Part shown: positions 27,517-37,510 of the stretch, piece by piece | How positions within the stretch are numbered: position 1 is the stretch's first letter | How the letters are laid out: each line of letters starts with the position of its first letter | Origin: Bacteroidota bacterium | Lineage (GTDB): Bacteria; Bacteroidota; Bacteroidia; Bacteroidales; Rikenellaceae | DNA length: 64,000 nucleotides | Direction of reading: 5' to 3' | NCBI GenBank assembly: GCA_015222165.1 | Contig: JADFUS010000042.1 | Location: 1-64,000 of the forward strand | Notes under the pieces: model-generated | What the model was told of the DNA's origin: nothing | Database searches by the model: none | Seen by the model: the letters and a program-made list of their open reading frames with translations, nothing else | Made by a program: the position numbers and the translations under genes

Positions 27517-28692
27517 CTAAAGTTCAAAATCTCTGCCAGAAACATAACCTCTCCATTTTTCTATACACGCTTGCATATCTGGAGCAATCTCTGATTCAAA
27601 ATGTACTTTCTCACCAGTTGTAGGGTGAATAAATCCTAAACTACGTGCATGAAGACCTTGACGTGGCATCAACGCAAAACTATTATTTACAAATTGTTTA
27701 TATTTTGTGAACGTTGTACCTCTTAAAATAAGATGACCTCCATAACGAGCATCGTTAAAAAGTGGGTGTCCTATTGATTTGAAGTGAGCACGAATTTGGT
27801 GTGTTCTACCAGTTTCTAAACGACATTCAACAAGAGTTAAATAGCCTAAGCTTTCTAAAACTTTATAGTGTGTTACAGCACGTTTACCTATTCCACTCTC
27901 TTCACTGAAAACTGCCATTTGCATACGGTCATGAAGACTACGTCCAATATTTCCAATGATAGTTCCTGTTTCCTCTTTAAAATCGCCCCAAACTAAAGCA
28001 ACATATCTACGCTCTATAGAGTGATCGAAAAATTGTTTCGCTAGGAAAGTATGTGATTTTTCGTTTTTAGCAACTACAAGCAAACCTGATGTATCTTTAT
28101 CTATTCTGTGTACAAGTCCTGCACGTAAATCGCCAGATTGATAAAGAGGTAAATCTTTTAAATGATATGTTAACGCATTTACAAGTGTACCTGAGTAATT
28201 ACCATGTCCTGGGTGAACCACCATTCCTGGGTTTTTATTTACAATGATAATATCATCATCTTCATAAATAATATTTAAAGGAATATCTTCTGCTATAATC
28301 TCTAATTTTCTAGGAGGATAAGGCATAACGATAGTTATTTTATCGCCAGCTTTTACCTTATAGCTTGATTTTACAGCAACACCATCAACAAGGATACTAC
28401 CTGATTCGGCAGCACTTTGTATTCTGTTTCTTGTTGCATTTTCTAAACGGTTTGTAAGAAATTTATCGATTCTTATAGGTGTTTGACCATTATCTACAAT
28501 TATAGCATGGTGTTCAAATAGCTCAGTTTCTCCCGCATCATCAATTATAGGAGGGTGTTCGAATATATCATCTTCTCCCACTTCATAAGGTTCTTCATTT
28601 TCTTCAAAATTGTCACAATTTTGGCAGGCAATAGCTGGAATTTCTTTTTCTATAAGCTCCCCAACCTCCCTGTTTTTACTATTGTCTGTCAT
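27517..28692 (-). CDS. Ribosomal large-subunit pseudouridine synthase, RluD family
   Basis: A 391-residue RNA-modifying enzyme. It has an S4 domain (about 72-130), then the catalytic HRIDKDTSG motif with Asp198, and the later GRTHQIRAH. It isomerises uridines in 23S rRNA. The N-terminal 70 residues are an acidic extension in which a 13-residue unit occurs twice in imperfect form (residues 42-54 DIFEHPPIIDDAG and 57-69 ELFEHHAIIVDNG). It sits 14 bp after the PASTA gene. Assignment to RluD rather than RluC is by overall architecture. Confidence 0.9.
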   Translation of the reverse strand: MTDNSKNREVGELIEKEIPAIACQNCDNFEENEEPYEVGEDDIFEHPPIIDDAGETELFEHHAIIVDNGQTPIRIDKFLTNRLENATRNRIQSAAESGSILVDGVAVKSSYKVKAGDKITIVMPYPPRKLEIIAEDIPLNIIYEDDDIIIVNKNPGMVVHPGHGNYSGTLVNALTYHLKDLPLYQSGDLRAGLVHRIDKDTSGLLVVAKNEKSHTFLAKQFFDHSIERRYVALVWGDFKEETGTIIGNIGRSLHDRMQMAVFSEESGIGKRAVTHYKVLESLGYLTLVECRLETGRTHQIRAHFKSIGHPLFNDARYGGHLILRGTTFTKYKQFVNNSFALMPRQGLHARSLGFIHPTTGEKVHFESEIAPDMQACIEKWRGYVSGRDFEL

Positions 28693-28706
28693 TTATTAAG
28701 TTTTTT

Positions 28707-29741
28707 TTATTTAGATGAATCATTCAACTGTTCTATTTTTTTTCCAAGTAACAATATGTTATCTTGTATTTTTGTTGTGTCTGAAAGTTGATATTGATAA
28801 ATCTTTTTTCTTCTTTTCACAACTACTGTTCTACCCTCTTTCAACCATTGGATAGTATCTTTGTTAAGTTTAATCTTAGCATAAAATTTCTTTTGTGCAT
28901 AGATTTTCGCCCTATTAATTTTAATTCTTTTAGATACAACTTCTCTGTCTGTAGTTATAAAAAATGATATTGACGAACCAAAATTCATAGTTTTTTTCGC
29001 AAAAACAGATTGTGTTATAACCTTTGCTGTATTTATATTTTTATAATCTATCTCACGGCTTGTTTTCACCTCTCCTACATTAAATCCTCGTTCCCATAGA
29101 GCTTCACGAGCTTTACGATAGCTCATTCCTATAAGGTTTGGGACTTCTGGTCGGCGATCTGAAGGATTAAGTCCAACAACTAAGTCTATTTTTTCACCAA
29201 CGTATATTTTATCACGTGTTTCAGAAGTTATATCTGTTCCATTATATGTTTGTTTTAAGATATTGTTTGTAGCTATATCTCTAACATATTCAAGTTTTCC
29301 TATCTCTAAACCTGCTGACAAAAGTCTGTTCTTAGCATGACGAAGAGAATAACCTGTGATATATGGAATAGATACTTTCTTAGGCTGAAAAGTATTGATT
29401 GTAATAACCACACGTCTATCTTTTTTTACAACACTACCTGGTTTTGGATATTGTTCAAGAATAGCACCACGGGGTTGAAGTGGTGAATAAAGCGAATCAA
29501 AGACATCAAGTCTCAGCCTCAACGTTTCACCTTTTTTATGTGCTTGATCTAAAGTAAGCCCTACAAGACTTGGCAACTCATATTGTTTACCATGACGTGT
29601 ATAGACTGTCAATGATACGAACGCCAGAATAACGATTATGAATATAAGCATTAATGCAATAACAATTTGCCTAAACCAAAATCTACTTTTAACATTTTTC
29701 ACGACTCCCTTAGTCTTACTTTTTATCTCTTTGACACCCAT
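28707..29741 (-). CDS. PASTA-domain membrane protein
   Basis: A 344-residue protein with a basic cytoplasmic start and one membrane helix (about 26-48). Three PASTA domains follow, recognisable from repeats of the type 'P.LVGLTLDQA', 'YITGYSLRHAKNRL' and 'PNLIGMSYRKAREAL'. PASTA domains bind peptidoglycan fragments or beta-lactam-like ligands and usually sit on serine/threonine kinases or PBPs. No kinase or transpeptidase domain is present here, as is common in Bacteroidetes. The C-terminal 70 residues are basic. It is upstream of the RluD-family gene, an arrangement I recall as conserved in the phylum. Confidence 0.88.
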   Translation of the reverse strand: MGVKEIKSKTKGVVKNVKSRFWFRQIVIALMLIFIIVILAFVSLTVYTRHGKQYELPSLVGLTLDQAHKKGETLRLRLDVFDSLYSPLQPRGAILEQYPKPGSVVKKDRRVVITINTFQPKKVSIPYITGYSLRHAKNRLLSAGLEIGKLEYVRDIATNNILKQTYNGTDITSETRDKIYVGEKIDLVVGLNPSDRRPEVPNLIGMSYRKAREALWERGFNVGEVKTSREIDYKNINTAKVITQSVFAKKTMNFGSSISFFITTDREVVSKRIKINRAKIYAQKKFYAKIKLNKDTIQWLKEGRTVVVKRRKKIYQYQLSDTTKIQDNILLLGKKIEQLNDSSK

Positions 29742-29782
29742 TCTTAAATCTTTTACAGTTCTCCTTTTTCGAAAACGTTATA

Positions 29783-31174
29783 TTATTTTGTTTTAATATA
29801 TTCATCTATTGCTTTTGCCGATTTACGACCAGCACCCATAGCTAGGATAACTGTCGCAGCACCTGTTACAGCATCACCGCCAGCAAAAACTCCTTCTCTT
29901 GTTGTTGCCCCTTTTTCATCATCAGCAATAATACAACCACGTTTATTTGTATTAAGACCTTCTGTAGTTGCAGATATTAGCGGATTTGGAGAAGTTCCCA
30001 AAGCCATGATAACAACATCACACTCTATATCAAATTCTGAACCTTCGATAATCATAGGAGAACGACGACCTGAGGCATCAGCTTCTCCGAGCTCCATTTG
30101 AACACAAGTGATACTTTTTACCCAACCTTTTTCATCTCCGTTTATGCTTATCGGATTTGTTAGCATCTTGAAATTTATGCCCTCCTCTTTAGAGTGATGA
30201 ACCTCTTCAAGACGTGCAGGAAGCTCTTTCTCAGAACGACGATATACTATTGTAGCATCTGAACCTAGACGTTTTGCAGTACGTACTGCGTCCATAGCAA
30301 CATTACCACCACCAACAACGACTACTCTATCTCCTACATATATTGGAGTATCATAATCTTTATCGTAAGCATGCATAAGGTTTGCACGTGTCAAGAATTC
30401 GTTTGCCGAAACAACTCCATTAAGATTCTCTCCATCTATGCCCATAAATCTTGGAAGTCCAGCACCTGACGCCACAAAAACAGCATCATAACCCTCTTCA
30501 TCTATAAGAGAATCTATTGTTACAGTACGACCAACTATTACGTTTGTTTCTATTTCTACACCCAAAGATATTACATTTTCAACTTCACGAGCAACGATAC
30601 GCTCTTTAGGAAGACGAAACTCTGGAATACCATATTGGAGAACTCCTCCAGCTTTATGAAGAGCTTCAAAAATTTTGACTCCATAGCCTATTTTAGCAAG
30701 ATCGGCAGCACAAGCAAGACCTGCAGGTCCACTTCCTACAACAGCCACTTTATGACCATTATAAGGCTGAGGTTCAGCAAGTTTAATATTATTATCTTTA
30801 GCCCAATCGCCAACAAAACGTTCCAATTTGCCTATTGATACACTTTCTCCTTTTATGCCGAGTATACATTTTCCTTCACACTGCGACTCTTGAGGACAAA
30901 CTCTACCACAAACAGATGGAAGTAGTGAATCTTCGCTTATTTTTCTTGATGCAGAAGCCAAATCTCCCTGCTGTATATGTGAGATAAAATCTGGTATTTT
31001 CAAAGAAACGGGACAAGCCTGAACACAACGAGGATTTTTACAATTCAAACATCTCGATGCTTCTCGTGTCGCCTCTTCTAAGGTATAACCTAAACACACC
31101 TCTTCAAAATTTGTTGCTCTAATTTGAGGGTCTTGTTCTTTAGCTTTTACTCTATCTATTTTTTCTTTTGCCAT
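29783..31174 (-). CDS. nfnB: NADPH-dependent ferredoxin:NADP oxidoreductase large subunit (NfnB/GltA-like)
   Basis: A 463-residue flavoprotein of the glutamate-synthase small-subunit family. The N-terminus holds [4Fe-4S] ligands in CLNCKNPRCVQACP and CPQESQCEGKC. The FAD-binding motif is VVGSGPAGLACAADL, and the NADPH-binding motif is VVVGGGNVAMDAVRTA. It follows the small subunit gene by 53 bp. The pair makes NfnAB, a bifurcating enzyme that couples NADH and reduced ferredoxin to NADP reduction in anaerobes. Plain glutamate synthase subunit is less likely because no large GltB gene is nearby and the nfnA-type partner is. Confidence 0.9.
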   Translation of the reverse strand: MAKEKIDRVKAKEQDPQIRATNFEEVCLGYTLEEATREASRCLNCKNPRCVQACPVSLKIPDFISHIQQGDLASASRKISEDSLLPSVCGRVCPQESQCEGKCILGIKGESVSIGKLERFVGDWAKDNNIKLAEPQPYNGHKVAVVGSGPAGLACAADLAKIGYGVKIFEALHKAGGVLQYGIPEFRLPKERIVAREVENVISLGVEIETNVIVGRTVTIDSLIDEEGYDAVFVASGAGLPRFMGIDGENLNGVVSANEFLTRANLMHAYDKDYDTPIYVGDRVVVVGGGNVAMDAVRTAKRLGSDATIVYRRSEKELPARLEEVHHSKEEGINFKMLTNPISINGDEKGWVKSITCVQMELGEADASGRRSPMIIEGSEFDIECDVVIMALGTSPNPLISATTEGLNTNKRGCIIADDEKGATTREGVFAGGDAVTGAATVILAMGAGRKSAKAIDEYIKTK

Positions 31175-31227
31175 GATATTCTTCTATTGTAAATTATTGT
31201 CACAAATTAAGGTTTTAAAATCAAATA

Positions 31228-32109
31228 TTAATTTAAACCAACTTTACATTTGTGTCCTTTTCTCTTTTCTTCAAGAGCTTTAGCCTTTCTACTTTCAATG
31301 GTTTTATATTGACCTTGGCGACGCATAGCTTCGTCAAAATCGACTTCATGACCATCAAATTCAGGACCTTCAACACAAGTAAAACGTGTTTTTCCAGCCA
31401 CTGTAACTCTACAAGCTCCACACATTCCTGTGCCGTCAACCATAAGAGAATTAAGACTAACAATAGTTTTTATATTATATTTTTTTGTAGTCAGAGCCAC
31501 AAATTTCATCATTATCATAGGGCCAATAGATATAACAACATCATAATGTTTATCATGATTTTCTATTAAATCTTCTAAACACCCCGTAACAAGACCTTTG
31601 AAACCACGACTACCATCGTCGGTTGCTATATATAGATTTGCCGAAACTTTCTTTATTTCTTCTTCAAAAAGAACATAATTCTCACTTTTTGCTCCAATGA
31701 TTATATCGGCATCAACGCCATTTTTATGTAACCATTTTAGCTGAGGATATACTGGAGCTGTACCAACACCACCAGCGATAAAAAGTATTTTTTTATCTTT
31801 AAGCTCTTCTAAATTTTCAAATATGAATTCTGAAGGATTACCAAGAGGTCCAACAAAAGTATCTAACTCCTCGCCTACATTTAAATCCGCAATTTTCTGC
31901 GTTGTAGCCCCAACTATTTGAATAACAATTGTGACAGTTCCTTTTTCTATGTTGTAATCACAAATTGTTAAAGGAACACGTTCACCTTTTTCATCTGTTT
32001 TTAATATGATAAACTGCCCAGGTTTTGCTGATTTTGCAACTCTTGGAGCATATATATCCATTAAAAAGATATTTGGTGCTAAATCCTTCTTTTGGGTTAT
32101 TTTGTACAT
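31228..32109 (-). CDS. nfnA: NADH-dependent ferredoxin:NADP oxidoreductase small subunit (NfnA)
   Basis: A 293-residue ferredoxin-reductase-fold protein. It has an FAD domain with PGQFIIL and PLTICDY, a nucleotide-binding GGVGTAPVYPQL, and a C-terminal [2Fe-2S] site DGTGMCGACRVTV followed by a third and fourth-region Cys in RFTCVEGP. It is the partner of the downstream NfnB. It resembles dihydroorotate dehydrogenase electron-transfer subunits, but pairing with the GltA-like gene supports NfnA. Confidence 0.9.
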   Translation of the reverse strand: MYKITQKKDLAPNIFLMDIYAPRVAKSAKPGQFIILKTDEKGERVPLTICDYNIEKGTVTIVIQIVGATTQKIADLNVGEELDTFVGPLGNPSEFIFENLEELKDKKILFIAGGVGTAPVYPQLKWLHKNGVDADIIIGAKSENYVLFEEEIKKVSANLYIATDDGSRGFKGLVTGCLEDLIENHDKHYDVVISIGPMIMMKFVALTTKKYNIKTIVSLNSLMVDGTGMCGACRVTVAGKTRFTCVEGPEFDGHEVDFDEAMRRQGQYKTIESRKAKALEEKRKGHKCKVGLN

Positions 32110-32140
32110 TTTTATATATTTAAGTTTATTTCTATATTTT

Positions 32141-33304
32141 CTATTCGTTTATTACTCCAGAAAAAACAAGTTCATGATCTTCTGTGTAACAAGCAGCGAA
32201 TTGACCTGCTGTAATACTTCTTTGAGGTTCATCAAAAAAGATATAAGCCCCCTCTTTTTCAACTCTCATATAACCGTCTTGTAAAGGTTGACGATAACGA
32301 ATACGTATTTTATAACGTCTCTCTTCACCTTCGTTCATTTCTAAATCTGGACGCAACCAATGCATCTCGTCAGCTCTTATAAACAAAGCTTTACGTTGCA
32401 ACCCTTTATGAGTTTTACCTTGACCTACATATATCACATTACTAGCTATATCCGTAGCTATAATGAATAAAGGCTCGGCTTTTCCACCCACATTTAGACC
32501 TTTACGCTGACCCATAGTATAATATTGAGCTCCATTATGCTCGCCAACTTTTATACCATCTTCAGGTTTGTAAATATACGGTAAATGTTTCATATCTGTA
32601 TCATAACCACCCCAACTATTTGGAATTTCTATGATGTCACCTTTCTTAGCCTTTAGCTTTTGTTGAAGAAAAACAGGCAAATTTACTTTTCCTACAAAAC
32701 ATATTCCTTGAGAATCTTTTCGTTGTGCCGTAGCAAGTTTCTGCTCTGTAGCAATAGCTCGAACAACACTTTTATCTAAATCTCCTATTGGGAAAAGTGC
32801 TTTTTCTAACTGTTCTTGAGATAGTTGACAAAGAAAATAACTTTGATCTTTATTATTATCACAACCAGCAAGAAGACGATAACGTTCTTTTCCATCAACC
32901 ATTATTGTCTCTTTTCGGCAATAATGACCTGTGGCAACATAATCTGCACCTAACTTTAACGCCTCTTTCATAAAAGCGTCAAATTTTATCTCTCTATTGC
33001 ATAAAACATCTGGATTTGGAGTTCGACCTTTTTCATATTCACTGAACATATAGTCTACTACTCTCTCACGATATTCTACACTAAGATCAACATGATGGAA
33101 GGGTATATCTAATTTTCGAGATACCATTTCAGCAAAATTACGATCATCTTCCCATGTACATTCGGAAGTAATCATTCCTGTTGTATCATGCCAATTACGC
33201 ATAAACAACGCAGTAACTTCATAACCTTGTTGTTTAAGTATATAAGCAGCAACACTTGAATCTACTCCTCCTGACATTCCTATTACTACGTGTTTCTTCT
33301 CCAT
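32141..33304 (-). CDS. mnmA: tRNA-specific 2-thiouridylase
   Basis: A 387-residue enzyme with the PP-loop SGGVDSS (residues 11-17), the nucleophilic cysteine in LCNREIKFD (C102), and the second catalytic cysteine in GICFVGK. It activates U34 of tRNA for Lys, Glu and Gln and inserts sulfur to give 2-thiouridine. It lies 13 bp after kdsD. Length and motifs are complete. Confidence 0.95.
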   Translation of the reverse strand: MEKKHVVIGMSGGVDSSVAAYILKQQGYEVTALFMRNWHDTTGMITSECTWEDDRNFAEMVSRKLDIPFHHVDLSVEYRERVVDYMFSEYEKGRTPNPDVLCNREIKFDAFMKEALKLGADYVATGHYCRKETIMVDGKERYRLLAGCDNNKDQSYFLCQLSQEQLEKALFPIGDLDKSVVRAIATEQKLATAQRKDSQGICFVGKVNLPVFLQQKLKAKKGDIIEIPNSWGGYDTDMKHLPYIYKPEDGIKVGEHNGAQYYTMGQRKGLNVGGKAEPLFIIATDIASNVIYVGQGKTHKGLQRKALFIRADEMHWLRPDLEMNEGEERRYKIRIRYRQPLQDGYMRVEKEGAYIFFDEPQRSITAGQFAACYTEDHELVFSGVINE

Positions 33305-33317
33305 TGTAAAGCTTTTG

Positions 33318-34295
33318 TTAAATCACACCCTCGTTTAAAATGGCATGAATATGTATTATTCCTCTATATTTATTATCCTTATCGACAACAAGCAATTGAG
33401 TAATCTTACGTTTTTCCATAGCTGTAAAGGCATGGATAGCAAGTTCTTCATTATTTATTGTGTATGGCGATTTTGTCATTATATCTGTAGCGATGATATT
33501 TTTGATATCGTGATGTTTTTGAAGCATACGACGAAGATCTCCGTCAGTAATTATGCCACATAAAAAACCTTTTTCATCTATAACAGCAGTTGCACCAAGT
33601 CTTTTACACGATATTTCTATTATCACTGTCTCCAAAGAAGCATCGGGAAGCACCGAAGGAATAGATTCACTATCTACTAAATCCTCGACACGTACATAAA
33701 GTTGTTTTCCTAAAGCTCCACCTGGATGAACTTTTGCAAAATCGGCAGATGTAACTCCTTTTTTCTTTAAAAGACACATAGCCAAAGCATCTCCCATTAC
33801 CAACTGAGCAGTAGTGCTAGATGTAGGAGCTAAGTTATTTGGACAAGCCTCATGATCTACATAGGTATTAATTATATAATCACAATTTTGATATAAGAAT
33901 GATTTATCGTTTCCTACCATTCCTATTATTGGCATATCGCTTTTTATGTTTTTTATTAACGGTATTAAGACTTTAATTTCTGGAGTGTTTCCACTTTTAG
34001 AAATACAGATTACAACATCGTTTGGCTGTATCATTCCCAAATCACCGTGAATAGCATCGGCAGCATGCATGAATAATGATGGTGTACCAGTTGAATTTAA
34101 TGTTGCAACTATCTTATTAGCTATTATGGCGCTCTTACCTATTCCAGTGATAATCAATCTTCCCTTACTTTTATAGATAAGCTCAACTATTTCAACAAAA
34201 CTATCGTCAACGAAATTTTGAAGATTGTCGATTGCCTCAACCTCTGTTTTTATAACACTACAAGCAAATTGCTTGATATCTATTTCTTTTTCCAA
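33318..34295 (-). CDS. kdsD: Arabinose-5-phosphate isomerase
   Basis: A 325-residue KpsF/GutQ-family enzyme. It has an N-terminal SIS sugar-isomerase domain (about 40-180, with [13 protein letters not shown] and [12 protein letters not shown]) and two CBS domains (about 205-325). It converts ribulose 5-phosphate to arabinose 5-phosphate, the precursor of Kdo for lipopolysaccharide. The start is a TTG at 34295: an in-frame stop lies a few codons upstream and no ATG precedes the conserved SIS domain. It is divergent from recQ. Confidence 0.93.
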   Translation of the reverse strand: MEKEIDIKQFACSVIKTEVEAIDNLQNFVDDSFVEIVELIYKSKGRLIITGIGKSAIIANKIVATLNSTGTPSLFMHAADAIHGDLGMIQPNDVVICISKSGNTPEIKVLIPLIKNIKSDMPIIGMVGNDKSFLYQNCDYIINTYVDHEACPNNLAPTSSTTAQLVMGDALAMCLLKKKGVTSADFAKVHPGGALGKQLYVRVEDLVDSESIPSVLPDASLETVIIEISCKRLGATAVIDEKGFLCGIITDGDLRRMLQKHHDIKNIIATDIMTKSPYTINNEELAIHAFTAMEKRKITQLLVVDKDNKYRGIIHIHAILNEGVI

Positions 34296-34328
34296 AGTAT
34301 TGTAGTTTTTTCTTTAAAAAATATTTAT

Positions 34329-34346
34329 TATATTTGCACAAAGGTA
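34329..34346. promoter_or_regulatory. Abutting divergent -7 boxes for recQ and kdsD
   Basis: On the plus strand TATATTTG (34329-34336) fits the -7 box TAnnTTTG for recQ. On the minus strand TACCTTTG (34346-34339) fits the -7 box for kdsD. The boxes are two bases apart, so the two polymerases would exclude each other. Neither has an exact TTTG at -33. Confidence 0.4.
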
Positions 34347-34394
34347 ATGCAAGTTTTTGAAATTCTGCATTGTTATGAGATAAAAATTTAATAA

Positions 34395-36578
34395 ATGAAT
34401 ATTGAAACTTCTATCAGAGAGCATCTTAAGATAAATTTCGGTTTTTCTACTTTTAAAGGCAACCAAGAAAAAATCATTATAAACCTGATGAAAGGTAATG
34501 ATACGTTTGTTCTTATGCCTACAGGAGGTGGCAAATCCCTATGCTATCAGCTCCCTGCGTTAATTATGGAGGGTGTAGCTATTGTTATATCTCCATTAAT
34601 TGCATTGATGAAAAATCAAGTCGATGCAATGAGAGCACATGCTAATGATGAAAGCGTGGTACACTTTATAAACTCATCACTAAATAAAGCATCATTAACA
34701 AAAGTTCATGCAGATGTTAGAAGTGGACGTACGAAACTACTATATTTTGCACCAGAATCTCTTACTAAAGAGGAGAACATTAATTTGCTAAAAAGTCTGA
34801 AAATTTCTTTTTATGCTATTGATGAGGCACATTGTATATCTGAATGGGGACATGATTTCCGTCCAGAATATAGACGTATAAGACCAATAATTGCAGAAAT
34901 TGCTCCTGCTCCAATTATTGCACTTACTGCTACAGCTACGCCGAAAGTCCAGCTTGACATTCAGCGTAACTTAGGAATGGAAGATGCCAATGTATATAAA
35001 TCATCTTTTAACAGAGGTAATTTATATTATGAAGTTAGACCTAAAGTAAATCCAACTACAGAAATAATAAAATATATAAAACATAATTCAGGGAAATCTG
35101 GAATTATATATTGTCTGAGTCGTAAGAAGGTTGAAGAAGTGGCAAATGCTTTGCAAGTGAACGGTATAAGTGCCTTAGCATATCATGCTGGTATGGACGC
35201 CACACAAAGAGCCACAAATCAAGATAGATTTCTTAAAGAAGATGTTGATGTAATTGTTGCGACAATAGCTTTTGGTATGGGAATAGACAAACCTGATGTA
35301 AGATTTGTTATTCACTATGATATGCCAAAAAGTCTTGAAGGTTATTATCAAGAGACTGGACGTGCTGGACGTGACGGAGGAGAGGGTGTTTGTATAACTT
35401 TTTATAGTTATAAAGATATTCAGAAACTTGAGAAATTCATGCAAGGAAAACCTATTTCAGAACAAGAGATTGGTAAACTTCTTATTCAAGAGACTACAGC
35501 TTATGCAGAATCTTCTACATGTAGAAGAAAAATGCTACTGCACTATTTTGGAGAACCTTATAATGAAGAGGATTGTCACAACTGCGACAACTGTCTACAC
35601 CCTAAAGAGAGTTTTGAAGGTAAAGATTATATTGTCAAAGCTCTAACAACTCTAAAAGAGATTGGTGGACGTTTTAAAATAGACTATTTGATAAATATTA
35701 TTATCGGTAAACCTACCGAATTAATAAAATCATATAAACATGATAAAGCTGAAAATTTCGGAATAGGAAAAGAGAAAGATTCTAAATTTTGGAATACAGT
35801 AATCAGAAAAGCTCTAATAAATTTATTTATAGACAAAGACATCGAGAGTTATGGTTTGTTGACTATAAATGATTTAGGAAAAATATATATAGAGAATCCA
35901 ACATCTATAAAAATAAGTTTGGATAATGAATACCCAGAAACTACAGGTGACGATTGTACTATGTCATCACACAGAGGAGGAGCTTCGGACGAAAATCTTT
36001 TGAAAATGTTAAAAGATTTAAGAAAGAAAGTTGCTAAAGAGCATGATTTACCTCCTTATGTTATTTTCCAAGAACCTTCTTTAGATGATATGGCAACAAT
36101 GTACCCTATCACTATGGAAGAACTTTGTAATGTCTCTGGTGTAGGAAAAGGTAAGGCTCACAAATTTGGAGCTGAATTTTTAGAATTTATAAAAAAATAT
36201 GTTGAGGAAAATGAGATTAGTCGTCCTCAAGATATGGTTGTGAAGAGTGTTGTAAATAAAAGTGAAAACAAAGTTTACATCATTAAGAGCATTGATAGAA
36301 AAATGGATTTAAGGGATATAGCCGCTGCAAAACATATTTCTATGGAAGATCTCCTTTCTGAAATTAAGGTTATAGTAAATTCTGGAACAAAACTAGATAT
36401 CAACTATTACATCAATGAAGTAATGGACGAAGATAAAATAGATGATATTTATGATTATTTTAAAGAAGATGCTGAATCTTACTCTTTAAAAGACGCTTCA
36501 GACGAACTTGGCTCAGACTATACCGATGAAGAAATAAGACTCGTAAAAATAAAATTTATTAGCGAGGTTGGAAACTAA
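34395..36578 (+). CDS. recQ: ATP-dependent DNA helicase RecQ
   Basis: A 727-residue helicase with motif I TGGGKS (43-48), DEAH (143-146) in AIDEAHCISEWGHDFR, and motif VI QETGRAGRDG. A zinc site follows (CRRKM..., CHNCDNC). The winged-helix region and an HRDC domain (about 540-615) come next, and the last 110 residues are an acidic extension with a putative helix-turn-helix. RecQ unwinds recombination and replication intermediates. The length is usual for Bacteroidetes RecQ, longer than the E. coli enzyme. Confidence 0.95.
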   Translation: MNIETSIREHLKINFGFSTFKGNQEKIIINLMKGNDTFVLMPTGGGKSLCYQLPALIMEGVAIVISPLIALMKNQVDAMRAHANDESVVHFINSSLNKASLTKVHADVRSGRTKLLYFAPESLTKEENINLLKSLKISFYAIDEAHCISEWGHDFRPEYRRIRPIIAEIAPAPIIALTATATPKVQLDIQRNLGMEDANVYKSSFNRGNLYYEVRPKVNPTTEIIKYIKHNSGKSGIIYCLSRKKVEEVANALQVNGISALAYHAGMDATQRATNQDRFLKEDVDVIVATIAFGMGIDKPDVRFVIHYDMPKSLEGYYQETGRAGRDGGEGVCITFYSYKDIQKLEKFMQGKPISEQEIGKLLIQETTAYAESSTCRRKMLLHYFGEPYNEEDCHNCDNCLHPKESFEGKDYIVKALTTLKEIGGRFKIDYLINIIIGKPTELIKSYKHDKAENFGIGKEKDSKFWNTVIRKALINLFIDKDIESYGLLTINDLGKIYIENPTSIKISLDNEYPETTGDDCTMSSHRGGASDENLLKMLKDLRKKVAKEHDLPPYVIFQEPSLDDMATMYPITMEELCNVSGVGKGKAHKFGAEFLEFIKKYVEENEISRPQDMVVKSVVNKSENKVYIIKSIDRKMDLRDIAAAKHISMEDLLSEIKVIVNSGTKLDINYYINEVMDEDKIDDIYDYFKEDAESYSLKDASDELGSDYTDEEIRLVKIKFISEVGN

Positions 36579-36637
36579 TTCTAACACAAATAAAAATACG
36601 TCTTCAGACTTTGCCTTTAGACCTTAGACAATAAAAA

Positions 36638-37450
36638 ATGTACGTAAAACCAAAAAAACACTTAGGACAACATTTCCTTAAAGATTTATCAATCGCACAA
36701 GACATTGCCGAAAGTCTAAAAGATGTAAAATGCCCAGATGCTCTAGAAATAGGACCTGGAACAGGTGTTCTTACACAATTTCTTATAAAACGTGAGGATA
36801 TAAAACTTACAGCTGTAGAAGTTGACAGAGAGAGTATAGCATACCTTAATGAAAACTATCCAGAGCTTACTCCACGTCTTATAGAGGGTGACTTTCTAAG
36901 AATGAATCTTGCAGAGATGTTCCCTAATGGGGTAAATATAATAGGAAATTTTCCTTATAATATATCGTCACAAATATATTTTAAGATATTAGAATATAAA
37001 GACTACGTTCCTCAGTCTGTAGGCATGATACAAAAGGAAGTTGCCGAACGTATATCTGAGAAACCAGGTAAAAAAGGATATGGCATATTAAGCGTTTTTC
37101 TTCAAGCATTTTATGATATAGAGTATCTTTTCACCGTGAATCCAGATGTTTTCAATCCGCCACCAAAAGTAAGAAGTGCGGTAATAAGAATTACGAGAAA
37201 CAACCGTAAGAGTTTAGATTGCGATGCAAAATTATTTAAGAAAGTTGTCAAGGGAACTTTCCTACATAAAAGAAAGATGATGCGTAACTCTGTGAGAACA
37301 GCATTTCCAACATTTGTTGGAGACCACGAATTTTTCACACGTCGTCCTGAAACATTAAGTGTTGATGAGTTTATAGAATTAACAAATTTCATAGAAAAGA
37401 ACACACCAGCAGTAGCACCCAAAGAAGAAAAAGAAACAACAACAAAATAA
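36638..37450 (+). CDS. rsmA: 16S rRNA dimethyladenosine transferase
   Basis: A 270-residue KsgA-type methyltransferase. It has the leader KKHLGQHFL, the SAM-binding EIGPGTGVLT (37-46), and the catalytic NFPY (104-107). It dimethylates two adjacent adenines in helix 45 of 16S rRNA. It ends in a lysine/glutamate tail. The gene lies 59 bp after recQ on the same strand and ends four bases before the first copy of the duplicated terminator. Confidence 0.95.
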   Translation: MYVKPKKHLGQHFLKDLSIAQDIAESLKDVKCPDALEIGPGTGVLTQFLIKREDIKLTAVEVDRESIAYLNENYPELTPRLIEGDFLRMNLAEMFPNGVNIIGNFPYNISSQIYFKILEYKDYVPQSVGMIQKEVAERISEKPGKKGYGILSVFLQAFYDIEYLFTVNPDVFNPPPKVRSAVIRITRNNRKSLDCDAKLFKKVVKGTFLHKRKMMRNSVRTAFPTFVGDHEFFTRRPETLSVDEFIELTNFIEKNTPAVAPKEEKETTTK

Positions 37451-37454
37451 AATA

Positions 37455-37497
37455 ATAAAGCGTCACTCACTCGAGCGACGCTTTATTTTGTTTTATA
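37455..37497. terminator. Terminator, first copy of 43-bp direct repeat bracketing the R-M cassette
   Basis: The stem ATAAAGCGTC (37455-37464) pairs with GACGCTTTAT (37477-37486) around the loop ACTCACTCGAGC, then TTTTGTTTTATA. It terminates rsmA on one side and the convergent methyltransferase gene on the other. The same 43 bases, differing at one position (C at 37476, A at 39936), recur exactly 2460 bp downstream at 39915-39957. Confidence 0.92.
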
Positions 37498-37510
37498 ATC
37501 ATTAAAAAAA

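Noticed and set aside
31233..31463. Small minus-strand ORF inside nfnA
   Set aside because: It is out of frame with the well-supported nfnA gene and has no recognisable features.
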